From: Candidatus Omnitrophota bacterium | GTDB taxonomy: Bacteria; Omnitrophota; Gorgyraeia; Aquiviventales; Aquiviventaceae | Assembly: GCA_016206685.1 (NCBI GenBank) | Contig: JACQRB010000004.1 | Location: 1-29,972 of the forward strand | Reading direction: 5' to 3' | Length of the DNA: 29,972 bases | Part shown: positions 1-7,513 of the stretch, one piece after another | Numbering within the stretch: position 1 is the first letter of the stretch | Layout: every line of letters begins with the position of its first letter | Position numbers and translations under genes: made by a program | Notes under the pieces: model-generated | Databases searched by the model: none | What the model was told of the DNA's origin: nothing | Seen by the model: only the letters and a program-made list of their open reading frames with translations

Positions 1-169
1 CCACATCCAACGCCAGCGAGCCTGTGGAGAGCGCCGGGATGTCGAGCTTGGTGTCCTGGGCCTGCCGCTCGCTGGTGCCCGTGCCGCACTGCTTTTCGTT
101 CTGGCTGTACGCGAGCTCCTGGGCTTTTTGCCGCTCCGCCTGCTGCCGGTCTTTCTCTTTGTCTGCCAT
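1..169 (-). CDS. recA: RecA recombinase, N-terminal fragment (runs off the left edge)
   Basis: Only the first 56 codons are inside the window. The translation begins MADKEKDRQQAERQKAQEL, has a short EKQ-containing helix and ends IPALSTGSLALDV, the strand that leads into the RecA ATPase core; the Walker A motif lies outside. An ATG at 175 is also possible, but GGGAGG stands 7 bases before the ATG at 169 and only 1 base before the other, so 169 is preferred. Known role of the family: strand exchange in recombination and SOS induction. Odd: the segment that is normally close to QFGKGSIMRLG reads QCGTGTSERQA here, a cluster of non-conservative changes near the sequence end. The gene is divergent from cinA. 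Family assignment is fairly secure from the conserved TGSLALD stretch and the neighbourhood. Confidence 0.85.
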   Translation of the reverse strand, partial: MADKEKDRQQAERQKAQELAYSQNEKQCGTGTSERQAQDTKLDIPALSTGSLALDV

Positions 170-196
170 GGTCATGCCTCCCGCATCGTTGCCGAC

Positions 197-225
197 ATTA
201 TACGCCGCACGTCCGGTGCTGTCCA
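197..225 (-). promoter_or_regulatory. sigma-70-type promoter of recA
   Basis: Reading the minus strand, TGGACA (225-220) is followed after 17 bases by a perfect TATAAT (202-197). Transcription would start near 190, giving a leader of about 20 bases that holds the GGGAGG ribosome site of recA. I found no convincing LexA-type dyad around it, so SOS control is not visible. Confidence 0.75.
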
Positions 226-318
226 TCCCACCACACTATCGTTACCGCTTCACTTCCACCATAGCAGCCGGCAGCGCCCTGTCAAGCGGAAATTTGCAGA
301 AAATACAAATCACGGGTA

Positions 319-327
319 TGGTATAAT
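319..327 (+). promoter_or_regulatory. extended -10 promoter of cinA
   Basis: TGGTATAAT combines the TG extension with a perfect -10 hexamer (322-327). No good -35 is seen at 16-18 bases; the nearest TTG-containing hexamer, TTGCAG at 294-299, is 22 bases away. The expected start point, 6-8 bases after the hexamer, is about 333-335, exactly where the cinA ATG (335-337) lies. Confidence 0.65.
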
Positions 328-334
328 GCCGGGC

Positions 335-1573
335 ATGGAGGCGGAGATCCTCTCGATCGGCTCAGAATTGACCAGCGGCCAGACGGTCAACACCAACGCG
401 GCGTATCTGGCCCGGCGGCTGCGTGAGGCGGGCTTCGACTGTCCGCGGCAGGCGGTGGTCGCGGACGAGCGGACGCTGATCGTCCAAAGCGTGCGCGAGG
501 CCCTTCGCCGCAGCCGGCTGCTCCTCATCACCGGCGGGCTGGGACCGACGTTCGATGACCTGACGATGGCGGCCATCGCCCAGGCGACAGGCCGTCGGCT
601 CGTCCTGGTCCCGGCGGTCGCCCGGCGCATTCGCGCCTTCTGCCGTCGCCATCAACGTTCCCTCACCACGCCGGCGCTGCGGCAAGCCTACCTTCCTCAA
701 GGCGCCGCGGCGTTGCCCAATCCCATCGGGAGCGCGCCGGGCGTGTGGCTCGCGCTTGGCGGGACGATCCTCGTGGCGCTGCCCGGCGTGCCGCAGGAAA
801 TGCGCGCCATCACGGAGGCCAGCGTCCTGCCGCGCCTTCGACGGCGCACGCGGCGCGCGCCGATTCGCAGCCGGACGCTGAGAACCGTGGGCGTGGTGGA
901 GCTGGAGATCCAGCGCCTGCTCAAGACGGTGCCGGTTCCTGCGGGCATGGCCCTCGGGCTCTATCCGAATTTGCGCGCGGTGGACGTCTGTCTGACGATG
1001 CGCGGCTCCTCATCGCAGGCGTCACGTCGCGCGCTCAGGGCGGTTGAGCGGGCGATCCGCGCCCGGCTGGGCGCGGCGGTGTATGGGCTGGACGAGCAGA
1101 CGCTGGAGTCGGTCGTGGGCGGGGCCTTGGTGGCACGGCACAAGACGCTGGCGGTCGCCGAGTCCTGCACCGGAGGCCTGGTGTCGGATCGTCTGACCAA
1201 CGTGCCGGGCAGTTCCCGCTACCTGCTGGCTGCGCTCGTGGCGTATCACAATCGGGCCAAGCAGGAGTGGCTGGGCGTGCCCGGGGGGCTCTTGCTTCGC
1301 GACGGTGCGGTGAGCGCGCCGGTGGCGCGAGCCATGGCGCAGGGCATCCGCCGGTGCGCCGGCGCGGACGTGGGACTGGCGATCACCGGCATCGCCGGGC
1401 CCGGCGGAGGGACCCCCGCGAAACCGGTCGGGCTGGTCTATCTCGCGGTGGCTGATGCGCGCGGAAGCGCGGTCGAGCGCTTTCGCTTCCAGGGCGAGCG
1501 CGCGGCGATCAAAGGCCAAGCGGTCCAAATGGCGCTGAATTTGCTCAGGAAGAGACTGCTCAGGCGGCGGTAA
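335..1573 (+). CDS. cinA: CinA family protein (MocF-like domain plus NMN deamidase domain)
   Basis: A 412-residue protein with the two-domain CinA layout. The N-terminal MoaB/MogA-like domain carries ILSIGSELTSGQ and GGLGPTFDD (residues about 67-75). The C-terminal CinA domain carries AESCTGG (275-281) and TGIAGPGGG (351-359), the signature of nicotinamide mononucleotide deamidase (PncC), which recycles NMN in pyridine nucleotide salvage. The reading frame is open upstream to 128, but only the part from 335 (or the in-frame ATG at 326) resembles CinA. The ATG at 326 overlaps the -10 hexamer, so 335 is chosen. No ribosome site precedes it. This is the only convincing plus-strand gene. Its last 14 bases overlap the end of thpR, tail to tail. 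Related genomes often keep cinA in line with recA; here it points away. Confidence 0.92.
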   Translation: MEAEILSIGSELTSGQTVNTNAAYLARRLREAGFDCPRQAVVADERTLIVQSVREALRRSRLLLITGGLGPTFDDLTMAAIAQATGRRLVLVPAVARRIRAFCRRHQRSLTTPALRQAYLPQGAAALPNPIGSAPGVWLALGGTILVALPGVPQEMRAITEASVLPRLRRRTRRAPIRSRTLRTVGVVELEIQRLLKTVPVPAGMALGLYPNLRAVDVCLTMRGSSSQASRRALRAVERAIRARLGAAVYGLDEQTLESVVGGALVARHKTLAVAESCTGGLVSDRLTNVPGSSRYLLAALVAYHNRAKQEWLGVPGGLLLRDGAVSAPVARAMAQGIRRCAGADVGLAITGIAGPGGGTPAKPVGLVYLAVADARGSAVERFRFQGERAAIKGQAVQMALNLLRKRLLRRR

Positions 1574-2117
1574 GCGGGAACCTGCCAAGCGCGGTGTAGA
1601 CCGGACCGGCGCCTCCGAGCGTGCTCTGAAAGAGCGTGACGCGCTCGATCCAAAACGGGGCCGGCGGGGTCCAGCGGATCTGGGTGAGGCGTCGTCGGAG
1701 GACATCCCCGGCCGTCGGAGAGCGCACTCGTCCGAGGGTCACATGCGCCACGAACCGGCGCTCCTCGTTGGAGATCGAAAGCGCGGCCAGCCCGCGCTCG
1801 ATCTCCTCGGCCAGCCGGCTGAGTTGCTCTGCGCCCTGCCCGATCCCGACCCAGATCACGCGCGGCATGCCCCGCTCCGGAAACGTCCCCACTGCCGACA
1901 AGGCCGCGTCAATCGGCGCGCGGCTTCCCGCCACCTTCAGCAAAAGCGATTCGATGGCCTGTCGCTGGACCTCGGTAATCTCACCCAGAAAGCGCATGGT
2001 GACATGGAGGTTCTCCGGCTCGACCCATTTGACCCCATCGCCGGCCAACGCCCGTTGCACGGCCACCACGGCCTCTCGGACGTTGTCGGGCAGCTCCACG
2101 GCGAGGAAGGCGCGCAT
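1560..2117 (-). CDS. thpR: RNA 2',3'-cyclic phosphodiesterase (2H family, LigT/ThpR)
   Basis: The product is 185 residues starting MRAFLAVELPD, the usual start of this family. It has both catalytic HxT motifs of the 2H phosphoesterase fold, HVTM (about residue 39) and HVTL (about 140). Members hydrolyse 2',3'-cyclic phosphate ends of RNA and can ligate tRNA halves through 2'-5' bonds in vitro; the biological substrate is uncertain. The start ATG shares one base with the pgpA stop (TAATG), so translation is probably coupled. It is the last gene of the long minus-strand run that begins at rpsO and ends convergent with cinA. A longer open frame reaches 2222 but that extension has no family similarity. 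Confidence 0.9.
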   Translation of the reverse strand: MRAFLAVELPDNVREAVVAVQRALAGDGVKWVEPENLHVTMRFLGEITEVQRQAIESLLLKVAGSRAPIDAALSAVGTFPERGMPRVIWVGIGQGAEQLSRLAEEIERGLAALSISNEERRFVAHVTLGRVRSPTAGDVLRRRLTQIRWTPPAPFWIERVTLFQSTLGGAGPVYTALGRFPLTAA

Positions 2118-2578
2118 TACCAGCCCATCGCCGCCGCGACCCAGAGACTCGCACAGACATAGGCCGTCGCTCCGAGGTCGTCGAGCACGATCCCCCACCC
2201 CGCAGGAAACCGGCTCAGCCACTTCAAGGGCGGGGGCTTGAGGATATCAAACCACCGGAACAATCCGAAGGCGATGCCCGCCTTCCAGACCGACTGGGCG
2301 ATGGCCGGCATCAGGGCGAACACCGCGGCCATCCCGATGACCTCATCAATGATCACGCAGGACGGGTCGTGACGTTTCAGGTCGCGTTCCGTCCGGGTGG
2401 AGGCCATGACGCCCGCGACGGTCCCGCCGACCACCACCCAGAGCCGCACGGCGGCGCCGGCGTGCGCGAGCCAGAGGAGGCCGATGAGCCACCCGACGGC
2501 GCTGCCGATCGTGCCGGGAGCGCGGGCGCTCGACCCCAGTTCACCGACGGTGGCGATCGCTCTGGCGAGTCGCGGCAT
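2117..2578 (-). CDS. pgpA: phosphatidylglycerophosphatase A
   Basis: A membrane protein of 153 residues, normal for PgpA. Recognised by ARAPGTIGSAVG near the N-terminus, DPSCVIIDEVIGM in the middle and FRWFDILKPPPLK followed by GWGIVLDDLGA near the C-terminus, which hold the conserved acidic residues of the family. It removes the phosphate from phosphatidylglycerol phosphate at the inner membrane, the step after PgsA. Its first 38 bases overlap the end of pgsA in another frame, so the two enzymes of phosphatidylglycerol synthesis are adjacent and probably translationally coupled. Confidence 0.93.
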   Translation of the reverse strand: MPRLARAIATVGELGSSARAPGTIGSAVGWLIGLLWLAHAGAAVRLWVVVGGTVAGVMASTRTERDLKRHDPSCVIIDEVIGMAAVFALMPAIAQSVWKAGIAFGLFRWFDILKPPPLKWLSRFPAGWGIVLDDLGATAYVCASLWVAAAMGW

Positions 2579-3143
2579 CCGCGAGCACCGTACGGTTGCT
2601 CCAAAAGAAACTGGCTCCGGAGATCACGGTCAACCCCACGGTGATCCACATGCAGGCCAGGATCAGCGCGTGCATGGGCGCGGCAAACACCGCAGCGCGA
2701 GGCGCGGGGAGCGCCGCGTGGAGGAGCAGCAGCAGCAGCACCAGCGTGATCGCCACCATCTGGGAGACGGTCTTGTGCTTGCCTTCGGTGGCTGCCGGGA
2801 TGACCACCTCGCGGCTGGCGGCGTAGAGCCGCACGCCGGTAATCAGCAGCTCACGCAGGACAATGACCAGCAGCATCCAGGCGCGGATCAGGCCCAATTG
2901 GACAAAGGCGGCCAGGAGGCCGATGACCAAGACCTTATCCGCGATCGGATCGAGCAAGATGCCGAACGGGCTGACGTGCTGCAACCGTCTGGCCACGTAC
3001 CCATCGAGCCAATCGGTGGCCGCCGCCACGAGGAAGAGGGCCAGCGCGAGGCTCTTGGCGAACAGGCCCGGCACATACAACAGCCCCATGATGACAAACG
3101 TCAGGAGGATCCGCAGGAGGGTGAGTTGCGTGGCGAGGTTCAT
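2541..3143 (-). CDS. pgsA: CDP-diacylglycerol-glycerol-3-phosphate 3-phosphatidyltransferase
   Basis: A 200-residue polytopic membrane protein. The CDP-alcohol phosphotransferase signature DG-x2-AR-x8-G-x3-D-x3-D is complete in DWLDGYVARR...GILLDPIADK (about residues 44-70). It joins CDP-diacylglycerol and glycerol-3-phosphate to give phosphatidylglycerol phosphate, the substrate of the next gene's product. The start ATG overlaps the rimO stop (ATGA, 4-base overlap). The C-terminal tail after the last membrane segment (RQSDRHRR) is basic and unremarkable. Confidence 0.93.
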   Translation of the reverse strand: MNLATQLTLLRILLTFVIMGLLYVPGLFAKSLALALFLVAAATDWLDGYVARRLQHVSPFGILLDPIADKVLVIGLLAAFVQLGLIRAWMLLVIVLRELLITGVRLYAASREVVIPAATEGKHKTVSQMVAITLVLLLLLLHAALPAPRAAVFAAPMHALILACMWITVGLTVISGASFFWSNRTVLADAATRQSDRHRR

Positions 3144-4519
3144 GCGCTCTCGACAGAGGCGACGAGGTCGTATTCATAGGTATCGGTGATCCGCGCCGGC
3201 ACCAGTTCCCCCGGATGCAGCGGGCGGGGGCTGGTGACATAGACCGTCCCGTCCACTTCCGGACAATCGGCGTAGGTCCGCCCTACAAATAGCGTCGGGT
3301 CAGCCGGGTCGGCTTCGTCAATCAGCACCTCCAGGGTCCGGCCCAGCCACTGCTGATTGACGTCCTTGGCGATGGCCTGCTGGAGGCGCATCAGCCGGTC
3401 GTAGCGATCCTGGGCGATGGGGACCGGGATCTGGTCGGCGGACCGAAACGCCGCCGAGCCTTCTTCATTGGAGTAGCGAAACGCTCCCAGACGCTCGAAC
3501 CGGACCCGTTGCAGGAACTGGCACAGCCGCTCGAACGCCTCCTCCGTCTCCCCGGGAAACCCGACGATCACCGACGTGCGCAGCGCGATGCCCGGCACCT
3601 GGCGGCGCAGGGCCTCGATGGTCTCCAGGAGCCGCGCCTGCGTGATCCCCCGGTTCATCCGATTCAGCACCTCATCGTCCGCATGCTCGATGGCCATATC
3701 CAGGTACTTGCACACCGTCGGCACGTCACGAATGGTTTCGATGAGCTCCGGCGTCACGCCGCGCGGATGGCAATACAGCAGCCGCACCCAGGCCGCGCCG
3801 GAGGAGCGCCCCAGATCGGCGAGCAGCTGCGCGATCCTCGGCCGCCCGTAGCGATCCACCCCGTAGTCGGAGGTGTCCTGACCGACCACGATCAACTCCT
3901 GCACTCCCCGCTCGGCGACCAGGCGCCTGGCCTCGTCGAGCAATTCCTCGATCGGCCGGCTGGACAGCGGCCCTTTGATTTTGGGAATGACGCAGAAGCT
4001 GCACCCTTTCAGGCAGCCTTCGGAGATTTTCAGATACGCGTAGTGGCCATCGGTGAGCGCCACCCGCGGCGGCAAGCCTTGATACATGGAGGCCGGGCGG
4101 AAACGCAGCCAGGTGCGGCGCTTCCCGGCCAACACCCGCCGGGCCACGCGTTCGATCTGGCCGAATCCATCCACGCCGACGAACCCATCCACCTCCGGCA
4201 GCTCCTTGATCAGGTTCTCTTTGAAACGCTGCACCAGACACCCGGCGACGATCACCGCTTTGAGCTTGCCGCGGCGTTTCAGCTCCACCACGTCCAGGAT
4301 CGCGTCGATCGATTCTTGGATGGACTCCTGGATGAAGCTGCAGGTGTTGATGACGGCCACGTCGGAGCCTTCCACCTGCTCCACGGGTCGAAAGCCGTGC
4401 TGCTTGAGCCGGCCCAGGTACACCTCCGAGTCCACCAGGGTTCTTGGGCATCCCAGGCTGATGAGGCTGACCGTCGGTTGAAGGGAATCGGAAGGAGTCG
4501 TGACACAGGAGACAGCCAT
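3140..4519 (-). CDS. rimO: ribosomal protein S12 methylthiotransferase RimO
   Basis: A 459-residue radical-SAM methylthiotransferase. The UPF0004 domain supplies three Fe-S cysteines (SLGCPRTLVDSE, INTCSF, VAGCLVQ). The radical-SAM cluster motif is SEGCLKGCSFC, and a TRAM-type domain ends the protein. VVGQDTSDYG and FRYSNEEGSAAF are RimO-type rather than MiaB-type. Known role: beta-methylthiolation of an aspartate of ribosomal protein S12. The ATG at 4519 is chosen; a TTG at 4528 is in frame, and neither has a clear ribosome site. It lies 16 bases after rodZ and overlaps pgsA by four bases, inside the long minus-strand run. Confidence 0.92.
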   Translation of the reverse strand: MAVSCVTTPSDSLQPTVSLISLGCPRTLVDSEVYLGRLKQHGFRPVEQVEGSDVAVINTCSFIQESIQESIDAILDVVELKRRGKLKAVIVAGCLVQRFKENLIKELPEVDGFVGVDGFGQIERVARRVLAGKRRTWLRFRPASMYQGLPPRVALTDGHYAYLKISEGCLKGCSFCVIPKIKGPLSSRPIEELLDEARRLVAERGVQELIVVGQDTSDYGVDRYGRPRIAQLLADLGRSSGAAWVRLLYCHPRGVTPELIETIRDVPTVCKYLDMAIEHADDEVLNRMNRGITQARLLETIEALRRQVPGIALRTSVIVGFPGETEEAFERLCQFLQRVRFERLGAFRYSNEEGSAAFRSADQIPVPIAQDRYDRLMRLQQAIAKDVNQQWLGRTLEVLIDEADPADPTLFVGRTYADCPEVDGTVYVTSPRPLHPGELVPARITDTYEYDLVASVESA

Positions 4520-4535
4520 GGCGCGCAAGTTCGCG

Positions 4536-5324
4536 CTAGCGCGCCGAGCCGACCCGGGCGGGGCGGGGGGCGGGAGCTTCCTCTTTCAGGGCGGCGATCC
4601 CGCTGTGCGTGATGGCCAGCCGTCCTCGGTGCGCCATGGCCAACGGACTGATGGACCGGCCGTTGAGCAGGACCTCAACCTTGGCCGGCGCGCCGATGAC
4701 GACGTCGAAGCGGCGGTCGGCTTTCCACGCTTCCTGGGCCCCGGCGGCCAGCTTCTGCTGAGCGACGAGAGTGCCGTCGGCTTTCACCGAGATCCACGTG
4801 GGCTGCCGCGCCACAATCGCCAGTTCCAGCGGCTGGAGGGGTTTCAGAGCGATGGACGGCTGGGGCGCGAGAGGTTCCTGCTTGTGGATGACGGACAGGC
4901 TGGCCTCCTGGTGCGCAACCCGGCGCGGCACCCATCGCTGCGGGTGCGTATTCATCACGACCAGCAATCCCGCAAGCCCGAGCCCAAGCGAGCCAATACG
5001 ACGGGCCCAGGGGCCACCCCATTCGAATCGATCGATGAATCCCAGCGGGGTGCTGTGTGGCGAGGCCTCCGGCGTTGGTTGCCCCGACCCCGTCGGGGCG
5101 GGAAGCAACTGCGCGATCAACGGGGCCGGCTCCAGCCCGAGGAACTTGGCGTAGGTGCTCAGGAACCCTTTGACATACACCGGACTCATCGTGGCATGGA
5201 GTTCGTCGCGCTCCAGCGCTTCGAGGACCCACACCTGGATTTTCGTGGCCTTGGTGGCCTCCTGGAGGCTCAGTCGCCGTTCGGTCCTGGCCTGGGTGAG
5301 TTGCGCGCCGACGCTTGGCATCAT
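4536..5324 (-). CDS. rodZ: RodZ-like protein (HTH_25, membrane segment, DUF4115)
   Basis: A 262-residue protein in three parts. Residues about 5-70 are an XRE-like helix-turn-helix (GAQLTQARTERRLSLQEATK) ending in the RodZ-typical VYVKGFLSTYAKFLGL. Residues about 109-125 form one membrane segment. Residues about 170-245 match the extracytoplasmic DUF4115 beta domain (ISVKADG, DVVIGAPAKVEVLLNG). RodZ links the MreB cytoskeleton to the cell-wall machinery; no mre gene is in this window, so that role is inferred from the family. The start ATG overlaps the ftsK stop by one base (TGATG). The gene ends in TAG. The linker is Pro/Thr/Ser-rich. Confidence 0.82.
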   Translation of the reverse strand: MMPSVGAQLTQARTERRLSLQEATKATKIQVWVLEALERDELHATMSPVYVKGFLSTYAKFLGLEPAPLIAQLLPAPTGSGQPTPEASPHSTPLGFIDRFEWGGPWARRIGSLGLGLAGLLVVMNTHPQRWVPRRVAHQEASLSVIHKQEPLAPQPSIALKPLQPLELAIVARQPTWISVKADGTLVAQQKLAAGAQEAWKADRRFDVVIGAPAKVEVLLNGRSISPLAMAHRGRLAITHSGIAALKEEAPAPRPARVGSAR

Positions 5325-7465
5325 CAGGAAGCCGCCTGTGCGTCTGGGTCCACCAGGACTTCACGCGCTCGGCTGCCTTGCGGTGGGCCGACCAGCCCCT
5401 CTTGCTCCATGAGGTCCAAGATCCGCGCGGCGCGCGCGTAGCCCAACCGAAGCCGGCGCTGCAGGAGGGAGGTGGAGGCCTGACCGGTGTTGAGCACCAG
5501 GCGCTTGGCCATGTCGTAGAGCTCGTCTTTCTCGGTGATCAGCGTTTCGGCAGGCCTGTCTTGCTTGGCCAACAGTTGTGCATCGTAGATGGGCTGGCGC
5601 TGGCTCTTGAGGTGGGCCACGACCCGCTCGATTTCGCCATCGGTGAGGTAACAGGCTTGGGCGCGGATCGGTTTGGGCGCTCCTGGCTTGAGGAACAAGA
5701 GATCCCCGCGCCCAAGCAGCTTATCGGCTCCATTCATATCCAGGATCGTGCGCGAATCGACTTTGGAGGCCACCTGAAACGCAATCCGCGCCGGGAAGTT
5801 GGCCTTGATGACGCCGGTGATGACGTCCACCGACGGGCGCTGGGTGGCGAGGATGACATGGATGCCCACCGCCCGGGAGAGCTGCGAGAGCCGGGTGATC
5901 GTCTCCTCCACGTCTCGTGAGGCCACCATCATCAGATCGGCCAGCTCATCGATCACGATGACCAGGTAGGGCAGGCGGGCCTGCTCCGGCTCGCCCTGCC
6001 CGGCCTCCAGTCGTTGGTTGTAGCCGGCGATGTTGCGCACCCCGGCTTTCGCGAGCAGCTGGTAGCGGCGTTCCATCTCCTGGACCGCCCAGAAGAGCGC
6101 GCCGGCTGCCCGCTTGGCGTCGGTGACGACCGGCGCGACCAGGTGCGGGATGTCGTTGAACAGGACCAGCTCCACCATTTTTGGATCGATCATGAGGAAC
6201 TTCACTTCATCGGGGCTGGCGTGGTAGAGGAGGCCCGTCAAGAGGCTGTTGAGGCAGACGGTCTTGCCGGATCCTGTGGCGCCGGCGATGAGCAGGTGCG
6301 GCCCCTCGCGAAGATCGCAGACCACCGGCTCGCCCGAGACGTCTTTGCCGATGGCCAGGGCCAGCGGCGAGGCCATCTGTTGAAACTCGCGCGAGGCGAG
6401 GAGCTCTTTCAGGTAGACGATCGTGGCGGTGGAGTTTGGCACATCGACCCCGACCAGCCCCTTGCCGGGGATGGGCGCGATCACGTGGCAACTGGCGGTC
6501 TTGAGCACCAGAGCCAGATCATCGGCGAGCGAGACGATCTTGGTGATCTTCACGCCGGGCGCGGGTGAGAGCTCGTAGCGCGTCACCGTGGGGCCGCGAT
6601 CGATGTTCACGCAACGCGCCTCGATGCCGAATTCTTTCAAGGTCTCCTCAAGCACCCTGGCCTGGGCCTGGAGATCTTCGCCAAGCTGCCGCTCGGCCGG
6701 CGGCGGGGGCGTCGTCAGGAGATCGAGCGGCGGCAACTGCAGCCCGCCCGGCGCCGGCCGGGGGCGAGCGGAGGCATTCGTGAGGACTTTGGGTTTTTGC
6801 ACGACGGCGGTCGATCGAATCCGCGGGGCAGCCGCTTTCGCGCTCACCTCAACGAGGACTCCCGTCGAAAGGGCGGGGACGCCGACCGCCCGCGCGCGCC
6901 ACCCAAGGCCGTTGTTGAGGAGCGAACCCGCCCGCGTGAGAAACGTCATCGCCGACGCCGTCAGCGCGGTCCCATCCGAGACCAGCACCCACGCCAGGAA
7001 GGTGACGCAGCCCGCGAGCAATCCGGTTCCCACTGCGCCCAGGTAATAGCGCCCGGCTCGCGCGAGCACATACCCGACCATCCCTCCGGCCTGAGCCTGC
7101 CGGGTGGCATCAATGGGACCCATCGCGAGCGTCGAGAAGACGCTCAGGCCCGCGAGCCAGCACAGGGCCGCGAGGGCGCGGGTGGTCCAGCGGCCCTTGG
7201 CGGCCATCGTCCCCTTCCATAGTTGCAGGGCCCAGAGCAGGCACAGTCCCGAGAACGCCAGCGCCGTCCATCCAAACCCTCCCCGCCCCAGAAACGCGAA
7301 CCACGCGCCGACGACGCCGCCGATATTGTGAGAAGGAGAGTTCGGACTGGAGGTGAAAAGCGGCAGATCCGCAGGATCGTAGGAGAGGAAGACCAGAACA
7401 CTGAACACGCTCCCCGCGCCCAGGAGCACACTGAGGAGGCGCGACGCGAGGGCGGCAGGAATCAT
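5324..7465 (-). CDS. ftsK: DNA translocase FtsK/SpoIIIE
   Basis: A 713-residue translocase. Four membrane segments lie at about residues 8-28, 50-80, 96-116 and 140-162. A Pro/Ala-rich linker follows, then the motor with Walker A GATGSGKT (395-402) and Walker B VIVIDELADLM, then a winged-helix gamma domain (about 650-710) that in the family reads KOPS-type sequences. It pumps chromosome ends through the division septum. The linker is short compared with E. coli FtsK but normal for many phyla. The start ATG is 48 bases after pnp, without a good ribosome site; a nine-codon reading frame at 7491-7462 ends over the ftsK start. The 16 codons between pnp and ftsK are open in the shared frame. Confidence 0.94.
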   Translation of the reverse strand: MIPAALASRLLSVLLGAGSVFSVLVFLSYDPADLPLFTSSPNSPSHNIGGVVGAWFAFLGRGGFGWTALAFSGLCLLWALQLWKGTMAAKGRWTTRALAALCWLAGLSVFSTLAMGPIDATRQAQAGGMVGYVLARAGRYYLGAVGTGLLAGCVTFLAWVLVSDGTALTASAMTFLTRAGSLLNNGLGWRARAVGVPALSTGVLVEVSAKAAAPRIRSTAVVQKPKVLTNASARPRPAPGGLQLPPLDLLTTPPPPAERQLGEDLQAQARVLEETLKEFGIEARCVNIDRGPTVTRYELSPAPGVKITKIVSLADDLALVLKTASCHVIAPIPGKGLVGVDVPNSTATIVYLKELLASREFQQMASPLALAIGKDVSGEPVVCDLREGPHLLIAGATGSGKTVCLNSLLTGLLYHASPDEVKFLMIDPKMVELVLFNDIPHLVAPVVTDAKRAAGALFWAVQEMERRYQLLAKAGVRNIAGYNQRLEAGQGEPEQARLPYLVIVIDELADLMMVASRDVEETITRLSQLSRAVGIHVILATQRPSVDVITGVIKANFPARIAFQVASKVDSRTILDMNGADKLLGRGDLLFLKPGAPKPIRAQACYLTDGEIERVVAHLKSQRQPIYDAQLLAKQDRPAETLITEKDELYDMAKRLVLNTGQASTSLLQRRLRLGYARAARILDLMEQEGLVGPPQGSRAREVLVDPDAQAAS

Positions 7466-7513
7466 CTTGCGTACAGCCGCTGCCGCATCATAGAGGAAGC
7501 GACGGCCTGACGC

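Noticed and set aside
24..326. 100-codon plus-strand frame at the left edge
   Set aside because: It runs antisense to recA and across the recA and cinA promoters; no ribosome site or recognisable product.
128..334. Upstream extension of the cinA frame
   Set aside because: It has no CinA similarity, crosses both promoters and would start inside the recA coding region on the other strand.
170..334. LexA/SOS box between recA and cinA
   Set aside because: I found no CTGT-N8-ACAG or GAAC-N4-GTTC type dyad; the visible promoter elements explain the spacer.
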